64,000 nt of DNA. Source: JAWXCE01 sp034440495. Its GTDB lineage: Bacteria > Pseudomonadota > Alphaproteobacteria > Rhizobiales > Rhodomicrobiaceae. Positions 43,275-52,878 of the stretch are shown here, one piece after another. The notes beneath the pieces were generated by a model. It was not told where the DNA came from. It saw only the letters and a program-made list of their open reading frames with translations, and did no database searches. Location of the stretch: positions 1-64,000 of the forward strand of contig JAWXCE010000041.1 in NCBI GenBank assembly GCA_034440495.1. Reading direction: 5' to 3'. Every line of letters begins with the position of its first letter. Position 1 is the stretch's first letter. The translations under genes were made by a program, and so were the position numbers.

Positions 43275-44138
43275 TCAGCTTTGAGGCGTCAAAGCTTCTA
43301 AAGCCGCCGCCAGTTGGGCATATTGCTCGACCGTCACGGATTCCGCTCGATCTGTCGCATTGATCCCCGCGCCCTTTAAGACCGTGTCGAGGTCGGCGAA
43401 AGTGGCCTTCAGGGTTGACCGCAGCATTTTACGCCGCTGACCGAACGCCGCCGCTGTAAGCGCCTGCAACGCCCTGGAATCGCGACAGCCAACGGGTGGG
43501 GCAAGCGGAGAAAGAACGACGACGGATGACGAAACCTTCGGCGGCGGCGTGAAAGCCTGCGCGGGCAGGTGAAAAGCAATTCGCGCCGCCGCTCGCCACT
43601 GTGATAGCACCGACAGACGGCCGTATGTCTTCGATCCCGGCGGCGCCACAATTCGATCCGCTACCTCGCGTTGAAACATGAGCGCCATATGCTCCCACCA
43701 CGGTGGCCAAGGTTCGGCCGTGAGCCAGCCGGTGAAAAGCGGCGTCGCGATGGAGTAGGGGAGGTTGGCGATGACGCGCACGCGCTGCGCGCCCACCGCA
43801 AGACTAGCGTATTCCGTCGTTAAAGCATCACCCATCAAGATCTCAAGTTGGCCAGGCCAGTGGGCCGCGATCTCTTCCAGCGCAGGTTTGCAACGTTCGT
43901 CACGCTCTATGGCGATTACCCGATCCGCCCCTTCAAGCAGCAGCGCGCGGGTGAGGCCGCCCGGGCCTGGGCCCACCTCAATTACCGTAACGCCGTGCAA
44001 ATTGCCGGTGGAGCGGGCGATACGGCGTGTCAGGTTCAGATCGAGGATGAAATTCTGACTAAGGCTTTTGCGGGCTGTAAGGTCAAGACGACGTATAACC
44101 TCGCGAAGTGGAGGCAAATTGTCGGGTGCGTCGGTCAC
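43275..44138 (-). CDS. rsmA: 16S rRNA (adenine1518/1519-N6)-dimethyltransferase
   Basis: 287 residues. It dimethylates two adenines in helix 45 of 16S rRNA; loss gives kasugamycin resistance. LSQNFILDLNLTRRIA precedes the SAM motif VIEVGPGPGGLTRALLLEGA. The catalytic motif is NLPYSIATPLF, and MFQREVADRIVAPPGSKTYGRLSV follows. The start overlaps the pdxA stop by four bases, the normal pdxA-rsmA coupling. The 3' end is convergent with gmk. Confidence 0.97.
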   Translation of the reverse strand: MTDAPDNLPPLREVIRRLDLTARKSLSQNFILDLNLTRRIARSTGNLHGVTVIEVGPGPGGLTRALLLEGADRVIAIERDERCKPALEEIAAHWPGQLEILMGDALTTEYASLAVGAQRVRVIANLPYSIATPLFTGWLTAEPWPPWWEHMALMFQREVADRIVAPPGSKTYGRLSVLSQWRAAARIAFHLPAQAFTPPPKVSSSVVVLSPLAPPVGCRDSRALQALTAAAFGQRRKMLRSTLKATFADLDTVLKGAGINATDRAESVTVEQYAQLAAALEALTPQS

Positions 44139-45181
44139 TGCACGGTTGCGGCTGCGCGCTTCGCGTCCGCCATAGATGCGGCAAGCCTTAACGCATGGAT
44201 AAGGCTGGAAGGGTTAGCCCGTCCCGTGCCTGCAATATTGAACGCGGTTCCATGATCGGGCGACGTGCGGATGAACGGCAGGCCCAGCGTAACATTAACA
44301 CCCTCATCGAAAGCCAGCGTTTTGATGGGGATGAGCGCCTGATCGTGATACATCGCGATTACCACGTCATAGGCCGCACGCGCGCGCTCGTGAAACAGAG
44401 TGTCGGCCGGGTGTGGGCCAGTGACCCGCATACCTTGCAACCTGAGTTGCTCGATGGCTGGCGCTATGATGGTTTGCTCCTCCGTGCCCATGTCCCCATT
44501 TTCACCTGCGTGCGGATTAAGTCCGGTGATGGCAAGGCGCGGGTGCAAGACACCGAAAAACTGTCGTAGATCAGATGCAACGGTGAGTGCCGTTGAAATA
44601 ATCAAGTTCTGGGTAATCGCAGACGGGGCCGCGTGCAACGGAATATGGATTGTGAGGGGAACGACACGCAAGCTTGGGGCCGCAATCATCATCACAGGAT
44701 TGCAAGGGTAGCCGGCGTCGCGGGCAAGCTGCCCAAGATATTCTGTATGACCGGGATGTTGAAAACCCGCCGCGCGCAAAATATGTTTGGCGATTGGATT
44801 TGTAACGACGGCCCTTGCTGTGCCTGCTATTGTGGCAGCGACAGCAAACTTGATGGCGTGCAAGGTAGCGAGAGCGTTCTGGACGTCAGCACGGCCCGGC
44901 ATTGAGGTTTTATGGAGAGGAATATTATAAACGGGCAAAGCCTCGTTAAAAAGTAAAGAACTATGGTCGATAGAGGCGACTTCGACAATGTCGGCGTTGG
45001 GAGCAATGTTTAGCGCCGTCTCTCTAATATTAGCCAAATCTCCTATATAACAGAAAGGAGAAATATGCTCCTTTTCTCGCGCGAGCCAAGATTTAAGGGC
45101 GATTTCGGGCCCTATGCCAGCAGGATCACCCATGGTCATGGCTATGGGAGATACTGGATTTGTAGGTCTGCAATTATTCAT
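44135..45181 (-). CDS. pdxA: 4-hydroxythreonine-4-phosphate dehydrogenase
   Basis: 348 residues. It is an NAD-dependent step of pyridoxal phosphate synthesis. Visible marks are AMTMGDPAGIGPEIALK at the N-terminus, the metal-ligand His in FQHPGHTEYLGQLA, GLNPHAGENGDMGTEE, MYHDQALIPIKTL and the C-terminal RTSPDHGTAFNIAG. It lies 20 bases after the SurA-like gene and probably shares the transcript from lptF or lptD. Confidence 0.97.
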   Translation of the reverse strand: MNNCRPTNPVSPIAMTMGDPAGIGPEIALKSWLAREKEHISPFCYIGDLANIRETALNIAPNADIVEVASIDHSSLLFNEALPVYNIPLHKTSMPGRADVQNALATLHAIKFAVAATIAGTARAVVTNPIAKHILRAAGFQHPGHTEYLGQLARDAGYPCNPVMMIAAPSLRVVPLTIHIPLHAAPSAITQNLIISTALTVASDLRQFFGVLHPRLAITGLNPHAGENGDMGTEEQTIIAPAIEQLRLQGMRVTGPHPADTLFHERARAAYDVVIAMYHDQALIPIKTLAFDEGVNVTLGLPFIRTSPDHGTAFNIAGTGRANPSSLIHALRLAASMADAKRAAATVQ

Positions 45182-45201
45182 AAACCTAATGCAATGAGAA
45201 A

Positions 45202-46320
45202 CTAAAGCGTGGGCTGAATATGGGCTTTTTTTCTGAGCGTATTCAGATGCCCTTTGGCTTGAATTTGGAACTCCTGCTGCCGTTTGTCACTTTTTTCATC
45301 AGCCTTGGGGCCACCAGCAGCAGGAGCAGCGGCGGTTTTATTGCACACTGCATAGGTCTCTACGCCGTCTTTGAGAATAATAGGCGGCGTCATTTGTCCA
45401 GCCGCACTTTTCGCAATTAGCGCCCTTGCCTCCGGACTAAAACCGTCAAGAGGCTTTTTCTGGTGCTTCACTAAGGAAGCATTAATGAGTTTCGCTTGGG
45501 AATCGAGTGCTTCGCAGGTGGAAAAGCGCTGGCGAAGATTGTCCGCGCTCGACCAAAGGCGACCAAGCTGCTTTTGGTCTGCTCCTGACGGGAGGGAGAG
45601 CCTTACCGCTCGCAGATCATAAACCATCTTCTCTGAAACAGCGGTTTCATCGCTGTCCCCTATAGCCACAGCATTTTGGATGCGAAAACTATACCGGCGC
45701 CGAATGAGTGTTAGCCACGCGATCTGTGCGCGCTTCTTGTCCTTAAAAGTTTTAGGGTCAACGCCAGCGCTTTTGAGCTGCGCGAAAAGTTCGTCCGAAT
45801 TCGATACGGTTTTGCCGTCGTCCGTTTTCTTGACGAACTGCTGCATAACTTCCTGATCTGTTACGACAACGCCATTTTCTTTCGCATCCTGGAGCATTAG
45901 CTTTTCATCGATCAGCTCGTCCAATGCCTTTTGTCGCAGGCTTGACATTCTGCCCTGAACTACACGCGCCTGAATTGACTTTTGTAACTCACCAATGAAC
46001 TCACGCTGAAGAGCGACTTGCTCTTCCTTATTGCGAGGTGCTTCGCGAGTCTGAACGAATGCTTTGAATTTTTCTTGTGTTTCTGGCTTCTTGATAATCG
46101 ACTGAAATTGTGATTTCAGCTCTTCGTTAAAACCGGAGGTGATCGCGAGAAAGCGTTGCCGTTGTTCAACCTCGCGTGTGGATATAGGCTCACCATTGAC
46201 AAGAGCAGCCACACCCAAATCGGCGATAGCAGGAGACACAAAGATTGAAGCCAGCACAATGAATGCAAGCAAAGGTGCGGCTCTACGAATATGAATGCCA
46301 AAATAGATCAATTTAATCAT
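45202..46320 (-). CDS. surA: SurA-type periplasmic chaperone
   Basis: 372 residues. A signal peptide (RRAAPLLAFIVLASIFVSPAIAD) is followed by a SurA N-terminal domain (VAALVNGEPISTREVEQRQRFL and ALDELIDEKLMLQDAKENGVVVTDQEVMQQF). The PPIase-like C-terminal part is weak, as in many alphaproteobacterial forms. It should chaperone outer-membrane proteins such as LptD through the periplasm. Position lptD-surA-pdxA-rsmA is conserved across Proteobacteria, which supports the name. The Lys-rich C-terminus is unremarkable. Confidence 0.85.
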   Translation of the reverse strand: MIKLIYFGIHIRRAAPLLAFIVLASIFVSPAIADLGVAALVNGEPISTREVEQRQRFLAITSGFNEELKSQFQSIIKKPETQEKFKAFVQTREAPRNKEEQVALQREFIGELQKSIQARVVQGRMSSLRQKALDELIDEKLMLQDAKENGVVVTDQEVMQQFVKKTDDGKTVSNSDELFAQLKSAGVDPKTFKDKKRAQIAWLTLIRRRYSFRIQNAVAIGDSDETAVSEKMVYDLRAVRLSLPSGADQKQLGRLWSSADNLRQRFSTCEALDSQAKLINASLVKHQKKPLDGFSPEARALIAKSAAGQMTPPIILKDGVETYAVCNKTAAAPAAGGPKADEKSDKRQQEFQIQAKGHLNTLRKKAHIQPTL

Positions 46321-46426
46321 ATTAGAAACTTGGTTCTGTTGGTCTTTGCGTTCTAAACAATATTATGCAGTATGAATAAACCGTTTTCGAAGCGCAATTA
46401 TGGCTACTTTAGCGTTTTAGCTCAAC

Positions 46427-46446
46427 CTTGGCCTGCAAAAGCCAAG
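46427..46446 (-). terminator. Hairpin after lptD
   Basis: CTTGGC (46427-46432) pairs with GCCAAG (46441-46446) around an 8-base loop, six bases after the lptD stop on the minus strand. There is no long T tract. It may weaken readthrough into surA. Confidence 0.4.
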
Positions 46447-46451
46447 CACTG

Positions 46452-48749
46452 TTACTTAATCAGGCTTGCTTCTGGCGAAATCTCGCCAATGCTGTCTGTC
46501 GTTTCCGACGAACTGCCTACACCCTTAAGCTCGAAACGAACCAGTACACTCTCATCAGGCTTAATGTCGCCATCTTCAATAAACTGTTGAGCATAAGTGA
46601 CAGAAAGCACAAAGCACTCGTCCGCATAGCGGATGCCTACGCTGTCACGAATAAATTGATCGTCCGCGATGTCATATCGGACATCGGCGAATAATGTCCA
46701 GAATTCGGAAAGCCGCAAGGCCGCAAGGCCAGAGAATTCCTCACGATCGTCGTTAAAGCCGAGTTCAGGCTGCGCTTTTGCATCCACATAGCTCGCGGCG
46801 CCATAAAGTGGGCCGACCGAGGCTACAACCTGGATGTCCTGCCTTTGTAGCTCAAGATCTTTCTGATCAAAGCGCGACTGGGAAATGAACCGAAGATTTT
46901 GCGGGGTGTTCACATAAAAGCCCGTAACATAATCTGAAGCGGTTTCTCCAAGCCCAGTATCGTTCGAATATGCGTTCTGACCGGCCACCTGATAACTTTG
47001 GCCCGCCAGAGTGCGTACGCTCCAGCCGGAGTTCGTCTGGAAGCTATATTGCGCTCCTACATTAGCTCGCGTTCCGGTCTCAAGCCGGTCATAGCCAGAG
47101 AATTTATCAATATCGAAGAGAAGCGTATCATCAAAAATCAGGCTGTTTGCGTCCTCATTTGGCACAGCCTCCTGATCGTTTACGCCGGGGCGCGCAATGA
47201 CCTGAGCAATGGGCTCAATCGTGTGTGATGCTGCTGCTGTGTGTTTAACAAATGGGTAACGATATTCCACGCCCGCCGCTGCGGTGCCACGAGCGATGGT
47301 GTCGCCATCACTGTCCTCCGTGCTGATCGGATCAGTGAAACTTGAAACTCTGTAAATATCGCCGCGGGCGTACACGAAAGGTGTAATCACCTGACCAATA
47401 GGGTCAGTAAACGATTTCCGCCACGTGCTTTCAGCGACCACGCGGTGCGTATCGGCGCCATCTTCGCGAGTGAGCGACAATGCATTAGCGTTGAAGCTAA
47501 GTTCGCCGCCGATCACAGGATCATTAAAAATATAATTGTAGTCGATTACCGGATGAACAGTCGAGTCAGCTTCATTCGTCTCTTTGAACGTTAACCCGCC
47601 AAAGTGATACATGCGCGCGGAGAAGTAGTTTTTCTCACTTTGTCCGGTCAGGTAGACTTGAGAGATACGGTCTGTTGCAAAGATATTGTCGATTTTATAA
47701 AAACGCCGAAACGTATCATCCGATTCAATGATGCCGTCCCAGCCCCATTTCCAGAATGACCCCAGGCTGAACTCCCCTTTTGTATCGATCGAGCCGCGAA
47801 ACTCCTCATCGATGAACTCGTTCGGGCTATCATCGTAAACGCCGGAAACGCGGATGCGGTAGCTGCCAGTGTCGAGCTTATGACGCCAATCAGCTTTCAA
47901 CAGGAAGCCAGCTTCTGTCGTTACAACGGGCGTAACCGTAAGATCGTAACTTGGGGAGAAGGCATAGTAATAAGGGATCTCTGCCGTGAATCCGAGTTCG
48001 GTCGAATTGCTGTAGGTAGGCGTCAGAAAGCCTGAACGGCGCTTAACAGTCGGATCGGCATGGTAAAAATATGGAACATAGACCAGAGGAACGCCAAAAA
48101 ATTCAAGCTTGGCGTTCTCGTAGTAAATGTTCTGCTCCTCCTTCTTGTGTATGATTTTTGTCGCTTTGATACGCCAGATCGGAGCGGCGTCTGGGTTTTT
48201 TTCGCAAGCCTTACACGGCGTGAATTGCCCGTTTTCAAACTCGGTGGTTTCGCCGTCGATCCGCTTAGCATTCTCAGCGGATATGCGCGCGTCATCTTTT
48301 GTGACCACTTTCAGCGTCTGGATAAAGCCGTCACGGAAGTTGTCAGTGAGCGTAATTTTGTCAGCATTTACCACTGAACCATCCGGCTCTTTGATACGGA
48401 CGTTTCCGGAGGCCGTGAGGGTATTATTGCCCTGATCGTAAATGATTTCGTCCGCCAGAAGGACATAGTTATTGTAATAAATCTCGATATTGCCTTTGGC
48501 GACAACGCGATTGTTCTGACGGTCATAAACCATCTGGTCGGCCTGGAGAAGAAGCGGCTGGTTTTTGTTCGCGCCGAATTGTTGCTTCAGCAAACCCTCG
48601 CCGGTCTCAGCCGCGAAAGCCGCGCCAATGCTGGCGACCAAAACCGCGCTTGCAACCCCCAGAATGCGGGCCGCTGTATATAAGCCAGAGGACTTTTCAG
48701 TCAATCTCATGCCAATCCCGCTATTCATGACAGTCCGGCCAAGTGACAT
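46452..48749 (-). CDS. lptD: LPS-assembly outer membrane protein LptD
   Basis: About 765 residues from the ATG at 48749; starts at 48728 and 48710 are also possible, and 48818 runs into lptG. A signal segment (AARILGVASAVLVASIGAAFAAE) precedes the OstA/LptA-like jellyroll (LLLQADQMVYDRQNNRVVAKGNIEIYYNNYVLLADEI...). The rest is the large beta-barrel with alternating aromatic strands. Two Cys (FTPCKACEKNPD) lie early and one (ADECFVLSVTYAQQF) late, which could form the cross-domain disulfide known in LptD. It receives LPS delivered by LptF/LptG upstream in the same cluster. Confidence 0.95.
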   Translation of the reverse strand: MSLGRTVMNSGIGMRLTEKSSGLYTAARILGVASAVLVASIGAAFAAETGEGLLKQQFGANKNQPLLLQADQMVYDRQNNRVVAKGNIEIYYNNYVLLADEIIYDQGNNTLTASGNVRIKEPDGSVVNADKITLTDNFRDGFIQTLKVVTKDDARISAENAKRIDGETTEFENGQFTPCKACEKNPDAAPIWRIKATKIIHKKEEQNIYYENAKLEFFGVPLVYVPYFYHADPTVKRRSGFLTPTYSNSTELGFTAEIPYYYAFSPSYDLTVTPVVTTEAGFLLKADWRHKLDTGSYRIRVSGVYDDSPNEFIDEEFRGSIDTKGEFSLGSFWKWGWDGIIESDDTFRRFYKIDNIFATDRISQVYLTGQSEKNYFSARMYHFGGLTFKETNEADSTVHPVIDYNYIFNDPVIGGELSFNANALSLTREDGADTHRVVAESTWRKSFTDPIGQVITPFVYARGDIYRVSSFTDPISTEDSDGDTIARGTAAAGVEYRYPFVKHTAAASHTIEPIAQVIARPGVNDQEAVPNEDANSLIFDDTLLFDIDKFSGYDRLETGTRANVGAQYSFQTNSGWSVRTLAGQSYQVAGQNAYSNDTGLGETASDYVTGFYVNTPQNLRFISQSRFDQKDLELQRQDIQVVASVGPLYGAASYVDAKAQPELGFNDDREEFSGLAALRLSEFWTLFADVRYDIADDQFIRDSVGIRYADECFVLSVTYAQQFIEDGDIKPDESVLVRFELKGVGSSSETTDSIGEISPEASLIK

Positions 48750-48751
48750 TC

Positions 48752-49846
48752 TCAACCATCTTCCTGCTTTAACAGCACTGTTAGGGCCAAAAATGTGGCG
48801 ATGAGGATCGGTGCCCAAGCGGCCACCTGAGCGGACACCAAACCCGAACTCCCCAATTTTCGCGACAATTCCGAGAAAATGAAGAAACCGAATCCGGTGG
48901 TCAAACCTGTGATTACCATAGTCTGGATTTTACCGAAACGAAAGGCTCTCAAGGTGCATGTCGCAGCAACAAGCACCATCGCCGCCATAAGTAATGGCTT
49001 AGCGAGTAGCGATTGATAGTAAAGCTTATATTTATCAGAAGAAAGACCTGCTCGCTCTGCAAACTCGATGAATCTAGGCAATTCCCAGAAAGAGATGCTC
49101 TCCAGAGAGCCGATGCTCTCAGTCGCTTGTTCAGGGGTGAGATATGTACTTACAAGGTACTGTTTATGAAACGAGGACTGACCATCGCCGCTGTTAATTT
49201 GAGCGTTTTCTAGTTGCCAATATCCATTCTTCAAAGTGGCTTTTTGCGCCTCGATCCGTTCAAGAAATTTTTTGCTGCTGTCAAATTGCAACAGGCTTAC
49301 GCCAGCGAGAGAAATCCCCCGGTTGGCGACTGCTTTTGCGTAGATTATTGACTGGCCGTCGGCACCGTCCTGGCGCAACCAAGCGCCGCCGCCGCGCTTC
49401 GACAACACCGATTTGTCCGCCCCAAAACTCTCGGCGTAAAGCTTCTCGGAGTAGGCTTTGGCTTTCGCCGCGAGTGGATTGTAGACGGTAATCGCCGCAA
49501 CCCCGATTATTAGCGCAACCAGCAACCCTGGTTGCAGAAATTGCCATACGGAGACGCCGGAGGAGCGGATGATAATCAGTTCCGATGAGCGGCTGAACAT
49601 CAAAAATGCTCCCATGGAGCCAATGAGCACCGCGAAGGGCATGATGAGTTCGGTGAACGCCGGAAGGCGGAGAAATGTTATGAAAGCCAGAGTCGCGGTT
49701 GAAGCACCGCCTTTTTTACCGCCCTCGCGAAGAATTTCGATGAAGTCGATAAAGAAAATCAGAATGTAGCAAAGAAAAAATACGCTGACGATAGCCAACA
49801 GGAAACGCTTCGACATGTATCGTCCAAGCGTGCTGATGGCCGTCAT
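48752..49846 (-). CDS. lptG: LPS export ABC transporter permease LptG
   Basis: 364 residues. The YjgP/YjgQ family layout is seen: three N-terminal helices (LGRYMSKRFLLAIVSVFFLCYILIFFIDFIEIL and following), a periplasmic jellyroll domain in the middle, and three C-terminal helices ending in APILIATFLALTVLL. With LptF and the LptB ATPase (not in this window) it extracts LPS from the inner membrane. It lies between lptF and lptD. Confidence 0.95.
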   Translation of the reverse strand: MTAISTLGRYMSKRFLLAIVSVFFLCYILIFFIDFIEILREGGKKGGASTATLAFITFLRLPAFTELIMPFAVLIGSMGAFLMFSRSSELIIIRSSGVSVWQFLQPGLLVALIIGVAAITVYNPLAAKAKAYSEKLYAESFGADKSVLSKRGGGAWLRQDGADGQSIIYAKAVANRGISLAGVSLLQFDSSKKFLERIEAQKATLKNGYWQLENAQINSGDGQSSFHKQYLVSTYLTPEQATESIGSLESISFWELPRFIEFAERAGLSSDKYKLYYQSLLAKPLLMAAMVLVAATCTLRAFRFGKIQTMVITGLTTGFGFFIFSELSRKLGSSGLVSAQVAAWAPILIATFLALTVLLKQEDG

Positions 49847-49895
49847 GCTTTATAGTCCCCGGTTCGCCGTTGCCAGACGTGTGCTGAAGCGAGTG

Positions 49896-51056
49896 TCATT
49901 TTTGCGGCGCGAGACGAAGAGAGCGTAGTCTGAATGAAATTGATGGTATTTTCAGCGGTTTGATGTGCAAAGCCAGCATGAGCAAAACGCCAGCGATGGC
50001 GACAAGGGGCAGGCCATACATGGCGGCAACCGCCCACGCTTTCTTCGCCGCCATGTTCGTCAAGGTAAGGCCGATGACGCGGAATATGGCGGCGATGCTG
50101 AAAGCCATGATTAGGCTTTCCATCCGTCCTTCGCGGGTGGTGCGTGCATACCCTAAATGCAGAACGGCAATCAGCACGAACAGGATGGGGTAGATCGGGC
50201 TTGACAACCGTTCGTGCAATTCAGCATAAAACTTGCCTTTGTTTTTCTTATACTCAACGCTATTCTCGTTGGGCCAGATGAGTTCGTGTAGAAACAGCTC
50301 GCGCGGCTTGAAGTCCTGTTCGCCAGATTTACTTTTTTTGTCAGAGGCAGTCAGTTGATCGAGGTCGAATAAATAGCTGTCGAAAGATACAATGTTGACC
50401 TCGGGGTCATTAGGCTGCTGACGGTGGATATGCCCCTCATACATAATGAGGAATGATTTCCCCGCCTGTTCAACGATGCGTCCATAGTCGGCAAGATATG
50501 TCATAACGCGCTTTGCGTCGCGCTCGTCATGCACCATGAGGCCGAGCAGTTTGCCCTCGCGGTCGCGGTCGCGGATGTGGAATGTCAAACCCTTGTCGGC
50601 GCTGGAAAACTGCCCCGGCTGAAGCACCTGCGAGATGATGTCGGTGCGCACCTGCGTGATATATTCTTTCAGCAGCCGCATGCTTTTGGGCAGGAAGTAA
50701 GCGTTTACCGCAAGCGTGAACAGCATAACGATGACGCCTAAAAGCAGAAAGGGCTTTAGCACCCGCCAAACAGGCGATCCGGCGGCCGTCAATACGATCA
50801 GCTCGCTGTCGCTGTTGATGCGGTTCAGTGTATGCAGACACGCGATCAGCAAAGCGACCGGCGCGACGATCGCAATAAGATTGGGAATGGCGAGTGATGT
50901 AATTTTCAGGAATAAAAGGAAACCCTGACCCTGACTTGTCATCAGCGAAAGCTGTTTGAGCGCCGATGAAAGCCAGACAATCAGCGTCAAGGTGATCAGA
51001 ATCATGAGGAGGGCGTTCGCCGCTTGGCGAAACAGGTAGCGCCCGATGAGATCCAT
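49896..51056 (-). CDS. lptF: LPS export ABC transporter permease LptF
   Basis: 386 residues of the same YjgP/YjgQ family: DLIGRYLFRQAANALLMILITLTLIVWLSSALKQL at the N-terminus, SELIVLTAAGSPVWRVLKPFLLLG coupling region, periplasmic domain, and C-terminal helices. It is divergent from pepA, a common feature of lptF in Proteobacteria. The 49-base gap to lptG suggests one transcript. Confidence 0.95.
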   Translation of the reverse strand: MDLIGRYLFRQAANALLMILITLTLIVWLSSALKQLSLMTSQGQGFLLFLKITSLAIPNLIAIVAPVALLIACLHTLNRINSDSELIVLTAAGSPVWRVLKPFLLLGVIVMLFTLAVNAYFLPKSMRLLKEYITQVRTDIISQVLQPGQFSSADKGLTFHIRDRDREGKLLGLMVHDERDAKRVMTYLADYGRIVEQAGKSFLIMYEGHIHRQQPNDPEVNIVSFDSYLFDLDQLTASDKKSKSGEQDFKPRELFLHELIWPNENSVEYKKNKGKFYAELHERLSSPIYPILFVLIAVLHLGYARTTREGRMESLIMAFSIAAIFRVIGLTLTNMAAKKAWAVAAMYGLPLVAIAGVLLMLALHIKPLKIPSISFRLRSLRLAPQK

Positions 51057-51241
51057 GCAGAGAAAACCTTATTAACTGCTTTGTCAGTTTCATTAATCCA
51101 TGGCTAATTTTCGGCCATCCGTCAAAGGCGTGTTGCAAAGCTCAACAGACGTTGTAAATTGAACTCCGGATAATTCCCGTCAGGCTGCGACTTTTTCCCA
51201 ACAAGCGTTCGTCCTGAGCCTTTGGCGGGGCAATCGTCAGG

Positions 51242-52801
51242 ATGCAAAATTACTCAATGATCGATCCCTCCATTATACACTTCGTTCCACTGAAAAAGCC
51301 GGAAGGCCAAACGCTTGCGCTTTTTATAGATGAAAGCGGCGCGCTGCCGCCCACGGCTAAGTTTCTCGATCAAAAATCCAGGGGAACACTGTCAAAGGCC
51401 ATGGGCGCGACGGATTTTAAAGGTAAGTCAAAAAGCGTCATCGAAGTGCTGGCGCCCGCCGAACTGCCGTTTGACCGTGTGCTGATGACGGGGGTTGGAA
51501 AATATGAAGATCACACTCCGAATGACTGGTTGAATATTGGCGGTGTGCTGGGGGCTAAATTCTCAGGCCTCAAGAATGGCGTCGCTGGCGTTGTCGCGGA
51601 GACAAACGGGAAGGGCGCGCCCATTTCCGGCGAAAGCGTCGCCAATATAGCGCTTGGCATGATGCTGCGCAGCTACAAGTTTAAGAAATACAAAACAAAA
51701 AAGCCCGATCCGGCCGAAAACGACGATCTGGGCGGCGTTTCTAAAATTGAAATTTACTGTTCATCTCCCAACGAAGCTTCGTCGCACTTTGCGCATCTAC
51801 AGGCGGTGGGCGAGGGCGTCGTCATGGCGCGCGACCTTGTGAACGAGCCCGCGAACGTTTTGGGGCCGTTGGAATTTGCGGACAGATTGCGCGCATTTGA
51901 AGATCATGGCCTCGATGTTGAGGTGCTGGACGAGGGCAAGCTTGCGGAGTTGAAAATGCTGGCGCTGCTCGGCGTCGGCCAGGGCAGCGATAAACCGACA
52001 TTTGCGGTTGTGATGCGCTGGAATGGTACAAAAAACAAACGGGCAAAACCTATCGCGTTTATCGGTAAAGGCGTGACCTTCGACACCGGCGGCATTTCTA
52101 TGAAGCCGGCGGCGGGCATGGAAGATATGAAGGGCGATATGGGCGGTGCGGCCTGTGTTGCAGGGCTGATGCTCGAACTCGCAAAGCGCCGGGCGCCGGT
52201 GAATGTTGTGGGCGTAGTCGGTTTGGTCGAAAACATGAACAGCGGCGGCGCGCAGCGGCCAGGTGATATCATCATTTCTATGTCGGGCCAGACAATCGAG
52301 ATTTTGAACACCGACGCCGAGGGGCGTCTGGTACTGGCTGACCTGCTGACCTATACGCAGGAGTACATAAAACCGAAGTTCGCCGTCACGCTGGCGACAT
52401 TGACCGGCGCAATAATCGTGGCGCTTGGCAAAGAATATGCCGGTGTGTTCAGCAATAACGACCAGCTTTGTGAAAGATTAGTAAGCGCGGGGCAAGATAC
52501 GGATGAAAAGGTCTGGCGGCTGCCCCTCAGCGCAAAATATGACAAGCTGATCGACTCCAGCACAGCCGATATGAAGAACATTGGCGGCCGCGATGCTGGG
52601 TCGATAACGGCCGCGCAGTTTCTGAAACGTTTCGTGAACAACGATTTGCCATGGGCGCACATCGATATTGCTGGCACCGCCATGGCGTCACCGTCGACGG
52701 ACATCAATCAGAGCTGGGGTTCAGGCTTTGGCGTGCGGCTGCTCGACAGGCTTGTGCATCGTTATTACGAAACCCCGTCCCCCAAGGACGCTGCTAGCTA
52801 A
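51242..52801 (+). CDS. pepA: Leucyl aminopeptidase (M17, cytosolic)
   Basis: 519 residues; the ATG at 51242 has GGGG about 11 bases upstream, and M6 at 51257 is an alternative. It is a two-metal peptidase forming hexamers. The C-terminal catalytic domain shows FIGKGVTFDTGGISMKPAAGMEDMKGDMGGAA (Lys, Asp ligands), NTDAEGRLVLADLLTY (the M17 signature) and the TGAIIVALG and AGS-ITAAQFL segments. It is divergent from lptF. Confidence 0.96.
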   Translation: MQNYSMIDPSIIHFVPLKKPEGQTLALFIDESGALPPTAKFLDQKSRGTLSKAMGATDFKGKSKSVIEVLAPAELPFDRVLMTGVGKYEDHTPNDWLNIGGVLGAKFSGLKNGVAGVVAETNGKGAPISGESVANIALGMMLRSYKFKKYKTKKPDPAENDDLGGVSKIEIYCSSPNEASSHFAHLQAVGEGVVMARDLVNEPANVLGPLEFADRLRAFEDHGLDVEVLDEGKLAELKMLALLGVGQGSDKPTFAVVMRWNGTKNKRAKPIAFIGKGVTFDTGGISMKPAAGMEDMKGDMGGAACVAGLMLELAKRRAPVNVVGVVGLVENMNSGGAQRPGDIIISMSGQTIEILNTDAEGRLVLADLLTYTQEYIKPKFAVTLATLTGAIIVALGKEYAGVFSNNDQLCERLVSAGQDTDEKVWRLPLSAKYDKLIDSSTADMKNIGGRDAGSITAAQFLKRFVNNDLPWAHIDIAGTAMASPSTDINQSWGSGFGVRLLDRLVHRYYETPSPKDAAS

Positions 52802-52878
52802 TTTTCCATAATACCCCTTATGCGAATCACGCGACTTGCCAGATGGCATTTTGTCAAGATGATTAACGAGGTCTTAAC